The notes below the pieces were generated by a model. The model was given only the letters and a program-made list of their open reading frames with translations. It searched no databases and was not told the DNA's origin. The position numbers and the translations under genes were made by a program. This document shows positions 59,536-64,000 of a stretch of 64,000 nucleotides of DNA, piece after piece; the first letter of the stretch is position 1, and the number at the start of each line of letters is the position of its first letter. This DNA is from Saliphagus infecundisoli (lineage in GTDB: Archaea; Halobacteriota; Halobacteria; Halobacteriales; Natrialbaceae), in the NCBI RefSeq assembly GCF_020177375.1, contig NZ_JAIWHV010000001.1, positions 248,001 through 312,000 on the forward strand, given 5' to 3'.

Positions 59536-61710
59536 ATGAGTCTTGCCGATTCGGACCGCGAGCTGATCACCACCGAACTCGGCCGCGAGCCGACGGCGGC
59601 GGAGGCGGCGCTGTTCGAGAACCTCTGGAGCGAGCACTGTGCGTATCGCTCCTCGCGCCCGCTGTTGGGCGCGTTCGACAGCGAGGGCGAGCAGGTCGTG
59701 ATCGGTCCCGGCGACGACGCCGCGGTGGTCGCCCTCCCCGATCCCGAGACGGGCGAGCCCGGCGAGACGTACGTCACGCTCGGCATCGAGAGCCACAACC
59801 ACCCTTCCTACGTCGATCCGTTCGACGGCGCGGCCACGGGCGTCGGCGGCATCGTGCGGGACACGCTCTCGATGGGTGCCTACCCCATCGCGCTGACCGA
59901 CTCGCTGTACTTCGGCCCCTTCGCCGAGGACCACCCCAAGTACCTCTTCGAGGGCGTCGTCGAGGGAATCAGCCACTACGGCAACGCCATCGGCGTTCCG
60001 ACGGTCGGGGGCAGCGTCGATTTCCACCCCGACTACGAGGGCAACCCCCTGGTGAACGTCGCCTGCGTCGGCCTCCTCCCCGCGGATCGGCTGGTCACGG
60101 CCGTGGCCCAGAAACCCGGAAACAAACTGGTGCTCGTCGGGAACGCCACCGGCCGGGACGGACTCGGGGGAGCCTCGTTCGCCAGCGAGGATCTGGCCGA
60201 GGACGCAGAGACCGAGGACCGACCCGCGGTCCAGGTCGGCGACCCGTACGCAGAAAAGCTGCTGATCGAGGCCAACGAGGTCCTCGTCGAGGAGGGCCTG
60301 ATCGAATCGGCCCGGGACCTCGGTGCCGCCGGTCTGGGCGGCGCCTCGAGCGAACTCGTCGCCAAGGGTGGACTGGGCGCCGAGATCGAACTCGAGGCGG
60401 TCCACCAGCGCGAACCGGAGATGAACGCACTCGAGATCCTCCTGGCGGAGTCCCAGGAGCGGATGTGTTACGAGGTCGCCCCCGAGAACGTCGAGCGCGT
60501 CGAGGCGGTCGCCGCGCGCTTCGACCTGGGCGCGTCGGTCATCGGCGAGGTCACCGAGGGGAACTACCGGTGTACCTTCGAGGGAGAGACCGTCGTCGAC
60601 GTCGACGCCGAGTTCCTCGGCGACGGCGCCCCGATGAACGACCTCCCGGCCGAGGAGCCAGCGGTGCCCGACACCGAACTCCCGGATCCCGACCTCGAGG
60701 AGTCGTTCGAAGCCGTCGTCTCGAGCCCGAACACCGCCTCGAAGGAGTGGGTGTATCGCCAGTACGACCACGAGGTCGGCGTCCGAACCAGCGTGAAGCC
60801 GGGCGACGACGCCGCCGTCGTCGCGATCCGGGAGGCCGCCGGCCTCGGGGACGACGCGCTCTCGGAGGACGCGGAGGGTATCGGGCTCGCGATCTCGGCG
60901 GGGGGCGCGCCCAACTGGACCGCGAGCGATCCCGAGGCCGGCGCCCGCGCGATCGCCGTCGAGAACGCGACGAACCTCGCGGCGAAAGGGGCCCGGCCGC
61001 TGGCGGCCGTGGACTGTCTCAACGGGGGCAACCCCGAGAAGCCCGACGTCTACGGCGGCTTCTCGGCGGCGGTGTCGGGACTCGCGGAGGCGTGTGCCGA
61101 CCTCTCGGTCCCCGTCGTCGGCGGCAACGTCTCGCTGTACAACGACTCCGCGACGGGGCCGATCCCGCCGACGCCGACGCTCGCGATGGTCGGCACGAAG
61201 CGGGGATACGAGGCCCCGCCGCTTTCGGCGAGTCCGGAGGGCGATCTCCTCCTGGTCGGCGACCGACCCGACCGGCTGGGCGGCTCGGAGTACCTCGCGC
61301 GCTTCGGCGGCAGCGACCGGTTCCCCGCCCTCCCCGACGATCCAGCGGGGTTCGTCGATTCGCTCGCGGCGGTCGCAGACCACCCCGCGACGCTCGCGAC
61401 CCACGACGTTTCCCACGGAGGCCTCGCCGTTTCCCTCGCCGAGATGGTCACCGATGAGGCGGGTCTCGAGGTCAGCCTCTCCGGGGACCCCGCCGCCGCG
61501 CTGTTCGCGGAGGGCGCCGGCCGCGTCCTCGTCCAGACGACCGACCCCGACGCCGTCCGGGAGGCGTTCGCGGGAATCGCCCCCGTGGCGCGGATCGGCG
61601 AGGGAACCGACGACGGGGTCCTCCGGGTCGACGTCGGCGAAACCGACCTCACCTACGACGCGGCCGGGATCCGCGAGCGCCGCTCGACGATCGCCGCCGA
61701 ACTCGAGTAG
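59536..61710 (+). CDS. purL: phosphoribosylformylglycinamidine synthase subunit PurL
   Basis: The 724-residue ATP-dependent subunit makes FGAM in purine synthesis, with PurQ and PurS as partners encoded elsewhere. It shows the PurM-like duplication. The first half has '[10 protein letters not shown]', '[11 protein letters not shown]' and '[14 protein letters not shown]'; the second half has '[16 protein letters not shown]' and '[10 protein letters not shown]'. The length is that of the small (non-fused) form. ATG 59536 was taken; ATG 59532 is in a different frame. A palindromic element starts 2 nt after its stop codon. Confidence 0.97.
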   Translation: MSLADSDRELITTELGREPTAAEAALFENLWSEHCAYRSSRPLLGAFDSEGEQVVIGPGDDAAVVALPDPETGEPGETYVTLGIESHNHPSYVDPFDGAATGVGGIVRDTLSMGAYPIALTDSLYFGPFAEDHPKYLFEGVVEGISHYGNAIGVPTVGGSVDFHPDYEGNPLVNVACVGLLPADRLVTAVAQKPGNKLVLVGNATGRDGLGGASFASEDLAEDAETEDRPAVQVGDPYAEKLLIEANEVLVEEGLIESARDLGAAGLGGASSELVAKGGLGAEIELEAVHQREPEMNALEILLAESQERMCYEVAPENVERVEAVAARFDLGASVIGEVTEGNYRCTFEGETVVDVDAEFLGDGAPMNDLPAEEPAVPDTELPDPDLEESFEAVVSSPNTASKEWVYRQYDHEVGVRTSVKPGDDAAVVAIREAAGLGDDALSEDAEGIGLAISAGGAPNWTASDPEAGARAIAVENATNLAAKGARPLAAVDCLNGGNPEKPDVYGGFSAAVSGLAEACADLSVPVVGGNVSLYNDSATGPIPPTPTLAMVGTKRGYEAPPLSASPEGDLLLVGDRPDRLGGSEYLARFGGSDRFPALPDDPAGFVDSLAAVADHPATLATHDVSHGGLAVSLAEMVTDEAGLEVSLSGDPAAALFAEGAGRVLVQTTDPDAVREAFAGIAPVARIGEGTDDGVLRVDVGETDLTYDAAGIRERRSTIAAELE

Positions 61711-61712
61711 TC

Positions 61713-61794
61713 ATACGGTCGGAAGAAACGAGTTACCGATCGACCGCGGTGACGTGTTGCGATCGAGGGTCCACTGACGTTCCGCCGACTGTAT
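61713..61794 (+). repeat. post-stop palindromic element, copy C
   Basis: ATACGGTCGG (61713-61722) pairs with CCGACTGTAT (61785-61794) with one G-U. The interior keeps GAGTTACCGATCGACCGCG and GCGATCGAGGG...CACTGACG, aligning with the inner parts of copies A and B. The inner outer-stem part is more degenerate than in the other copies. It starts 2 nt after the purL stop and reaches the stop of the convergent sensor gene at 61794. Confidence 0.78.
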
Positions 61795-63242
61795 CAGGGT
61801 TCGAGAGTCGCCACTCCCCGAACGGAGACGCGGCCCTCGCCGACCGATAGCCGCCAGCCGTGGGCGTCGGCGATCGCCCGCGCGACCGCGAGGTCGAGCC
61901 CGTCGGCTCCCCACGCTCGGCGTTCGGTCCCTCCGTCCTCCCCGTCGGCGGCGACGTAGAACCCCCGTTCGTCCCCGTCTACGGTTCCGACCCGGACGGC
62001 CCGAATCCCCTCGGAGCCGCCGGCCCGCTCGAGCGCGCCGTTGAGGACCGACGCGAGCAGCGACCGGAGTCGGCCGGGGGCCGCCCGCAGGCTTCCCCCG
62101 TTCTCCACGACGATCCGGTCGGGATCGGCCCGCGACTCCGCGACGGCGGTCTCGAGGGCCGCCCCGAGCTCGACCCGCTCGCGCCGGCCGACGCCGGTCG
62201 CCTCGCCCGCGACCGCGCCGACGTCGGCGACGAGTTCGCGGATGCGGTCGATGCGCTCTCCGACCTGGGGTTCCCCGTCCGTCCCGGCGAGGGCGGCCTC
62301 GATCGCCTCGAGTTCGCGGTCGACGTCCGTCGAGAGCGCGCCCGCGACGGTCTCGAGGCGATCGGCCTGGCTCGCGATCCGGTCGGCGCGCTCGCGGAGG
62401 AGCCGGTCCCGGTCGGCCCGATCGAGGGCCGCGCGGGCGTTCTCGACGAGCGTCGCCAGGAGGTCGCGGTCGGCCTCGTCGAAGGCGTGGGCCTCGAACG
62501 AGCCGGTCATCAGGACGCCGTGGGCCCCGATGGGCGCGATGATCTCCGAGCGGAGCCGCGTCTCGGGGTTGTAGAGCCCATCGACCTCCCGGAGGTCGCC
62601 GTATAGTTGGAGTTCGCCGGCCTCGAAGGCGTCCCAGACGAGCCCCTCGCCGGGGGCGAATCGGGGGAGCCCCCCGAACTCGTCGTGGGCGCCCGCGGTG
62701 CCGGCGACCGGCTCCAACCCCCCGTGGTCGTCGTCGACGAGCCAGACGCCGCTGATCGGCAGATCGAGCAGGTCGCCGCCCGCGTGGACGGCGATCGCAC
62801 AGATCTCTCGGGGGTCGTCGGCCCGCACCAGCCGGCGGGTCACCCCGTGGAGCGAGGCGAGTATCCGCTCGTGGTCCCGGCGCTCGGTGACGTCCCGGAC
62901 GATCGCCGCGACCGCCGGCCCGCCCCCAAGCGCCGTGAGCCGGACGATACCGACGCGCTCGCGTCCCTCGCCGTCCGTGTACGTCAACTCGATCTCGGTC
63001 GGATCGCCGCCGTCCCGCAGCTTCTCGATCGCCCGGTGGAGTTCGGCGGCCTCCCGGGGGGCGACCTCCCCGGCCGACAGCAGACGCTTGAGGGAGGCAC
63101 CGACGACGGCCCCGCGGTCGACGCCCATGGCGCACTCGACGGCGGCGTTTACCGACCGCACCCGGTCGTCGCCGCCGACCACGACCACGCCGTCCCGGAT
63201 CACCTCCACGACGGACGGCGGCGCTTCCGGCGCGTCGTTCAC
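61794..63242 (-). CDS. PAS/GAF sensor protein with degenerate histidine-kinase core
   Basis: The 482-residue soluble protein has a PAS domain (~10-120, 'VIRDGVVVVGGDDRVRSVN' and 'AIVRDVTERRDHERIL'). A GAF domain (~125-275) and a coiled-coil-like dimerisation region follow, then a C-terminal ATPase-like fold ('RLRSLLASVLNGALERAG'). No histidine stands where the phospho-acceptor H-box should be ('ALSTDVDRELEAIEAAL'), and glycine boxes are weak. It therefore looks like a sensor derived from a kinase that lost autophosphorylation. Start GTG 63242. Confidence 0.83.
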   Translation of the reverse strand: MNDAPEAPPSVVEVIRDGVVVVGGDDRVRSVNAAVECAMGVDRGAVVGASLKRLLSAGEVAPREAAELHRAIEKLRDGGDPTEIELTYTDGEGRERVGIVRLTALGGGPAVAAIVRDVTERRDHERILASLHGVTRRLVRADDPREICAIAVHAGGDLLDLPISGVWLVDDDHGGLEPVAGTAGAHDEFGGLPRFAPGEGLVWDAFEAGELQLYGDLREVDGLYNPETRLRSEIIAPIGAHGVLMTGSFEAHAFDEADRDLLATLVENARAALDRADRDRLLRERADRIASQADRLETVAGALSTDVDRELEAIEAALAGTDGEPQVGERIDRIRELVADVGAVAGEATGVGRRERVELGAALETAVAESRADPDRIVVENGGSLRAAPGRLRSLLASVLNGALERAGGSEGIRAVRVGTVDGDERGFYVAADGEDGGTERRAWGADGLDLAVARAIADAHGWRLSVGEGRVSVRGVATLEP

Positions 63243-63482
63243 CCCCGATCACCCGCCGCACGCGGAGGAGTCATCGGATGTGTCTACTATCCGGGGGGTG
63301 GAACTTCACTCCCCCGGCCGTCCCCGCGGGGAACGATGCCACCCCGTAGGTCGGGAGCCGCCCCGACCGCCGGCTCCGGTCGGCGATCCGGAGCCGAGGC
63401 AGGATATCGGACGTATCGCCGGCTGCCGGGCTCGATACCGGGTATCGACAGGTTAATCCTCTGGAGTGGCATACGGCGATCC

Positions 63483-64000
63483 ATGCCAGGAGTGACGGTC
63501 GCCCATGACCGACTCGACGACGATGCCGTCGAGGACGCCCTCCGTTCGGTCCGTTTCGACGACCGCTACACCCGAGAGAACGTAGTCGACGACGACGATC
63601 GAGTCGTCGCCTACACCGGCTACGACGAGTATCCGGTACGCGTCATCGAGACCGATTCGCACACGGTCGTTCTCGAGGGCCATCTCTACGGGACCGACGA
63701 GGTCGAGGGTGAACTGACGGCTGCGGCGGAGCTGGTCGAGGAGGGGCGACTCGACGAGCTCTCGGAGTGGCTGGCGGGCCGCGACGGCGATTTCCTCGTC
63801 GTCGTCGTCGGGGACGACGGCTCGACCCGAGTGATGAACGATATGTTCGGGCGTCTCCCGACCTACCGGGCGACCATCGGCGGGACGACCGTCGTCACCC
63901 GCGAACTCAAAGTGATCCGGAAGCTCGCGCGGTCGGCCGGCGAGGAACTCGAACCGAACACGCTCGCGCTCGGCCAGTTCCTCTGGTTCGGCCACCCTCT
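63483..64000 (+). CDS. asparagine-synthase-like protein, N-terminal part, cut by window edge
   Basis: The 172 visible residues form a glutamine-amidotransferase-like (Ntn) fold: 'HTVVLEGHLYGTDEV', then 'GRDGDFLVVVVGDDGSTRVMNDMFGRLPTYR', a pattern of asparagine synthetase B-type N-terminal domains. The usual catalytic Cys2 is absent (MPGVTVAH), so the glutaminase activity is likely lost. Such proteins occur in haloarchaeal surface-polysaccharide or glycosylation loci. The synthetase domain lies beyond the window. Confidence 0.8.
   Translation, partial: MPGVTVAHDRLDDDAVEDALRSVRFDDRYTRENVVDDDDRVVAYTGYDEYPVRVIETDSHTVVLEGHLYGTDEVEGELTAAAELVEEGRLDELSEWLAGRDGDFLVVVVGDDGSTRVMNDMFGRLPTYRATIGGTTVVTRELKVIRKLARSAGEELEPNTLALGQFLWFGHP

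Overview
The window is chromosomal DNA from a haloarchaeon (class Halobacteria). By eye it is about two-thirds G+C. Its proteins are strongly acidic, and the informational genes are archaeal: aCPSF1/FttA, aEF1A, rps10, rps17e, aIF1A, archaeal GltX, archaeal RNase J and Trm1. The gene order hom-tuf-rps10 and the mvk-ipk-rnj-idsA operon are also haloarchaeal. Several genes appear leaderless, with a TATA-like box about 27 bp before the start codon. I cannot name the genus.

Layout. 1-12.5 kb: a BrkB/YihY membrane protein cut by the left edge, trm1, a SWIM protein, fttA, several membrane or unknown proteins, ilvA, a GGCT-like protein, a MATE exporter, citrate synthase and a PhoU/TrkA-C regulator. 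12.5-18.2 kb: tRNA-His, an ACT-protein/homoserine dehydrogenase operon with a structured leader, tuf-rps10, a rhomboid protease and tRNA-Ala. 18.4-25 kb: a HalOD1 protein, a secreted ComEC-like metallo-beta-lactamase with a DUF3006 partner, a winged-helix regulator and a three-subunit molybdenum hydroxylase (form II CoxL signature). 25-33.8 kb: asd, an aldo/keto reductase, rps17e, a truncated antiporter, and a tight operon cofD, Dus-like, CitG-like, DUF447. 33.9-43.9 kb: mvk-ipk-rnj-idsA and gltX, with an esterase and a GH95 fucosidase between idsA and gltX. 43.9-53.5 kb: small zinc and membrane proteins, a DUF849 enzyme, an amphi-Trp protein, an MFS transporter, aIF1A, a flavin halogenase-like protein, a membrane spermidine-synthase-like protein, a cupin and a MOSC protein. 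53.5-64 kb: two AT-richer islets, each with one small lipoprotein gene, tRNA-Ser, GTP cyclohydrolase III, CBS and GNAT proteins, tRNA-Thr, purL, a degenerate sensor kinase and the start of an asparagine-synthase-like gene.

Two non-coding repeat families stand out. The first is an imperfect palindrome of about 80 bp that occurs three times. Each copy starts within 2 nt after a stop codon (fttA, rps10, purL), and both stems and loops are conserved. The second lies downstream of three different tRNA genes (His, Ala, Ser). Each module has an inverted copy of that tRNA's own T arm, a shared core, and then a direct copy of the same tRNA's 3' end. At tRNA-Ser the pattern recurs about 0.9 kb away and brackets an AT-richer lipoprotein gene, as if it marked old integration events.

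Metabolic themes are coenzyme F420 (cofD, GTP cyclohydrolase III, possibly a CofC/DUF2064-like protein), isoprenoid lipids (mvk, ipk, idsA), aspartate-family amino acids (asd, hom, ilvA) and RNA 3'-end/decay enzymes (FttA, RNase J). No CRISPR array, insertion sequence, rRNA or replication origin was seen.
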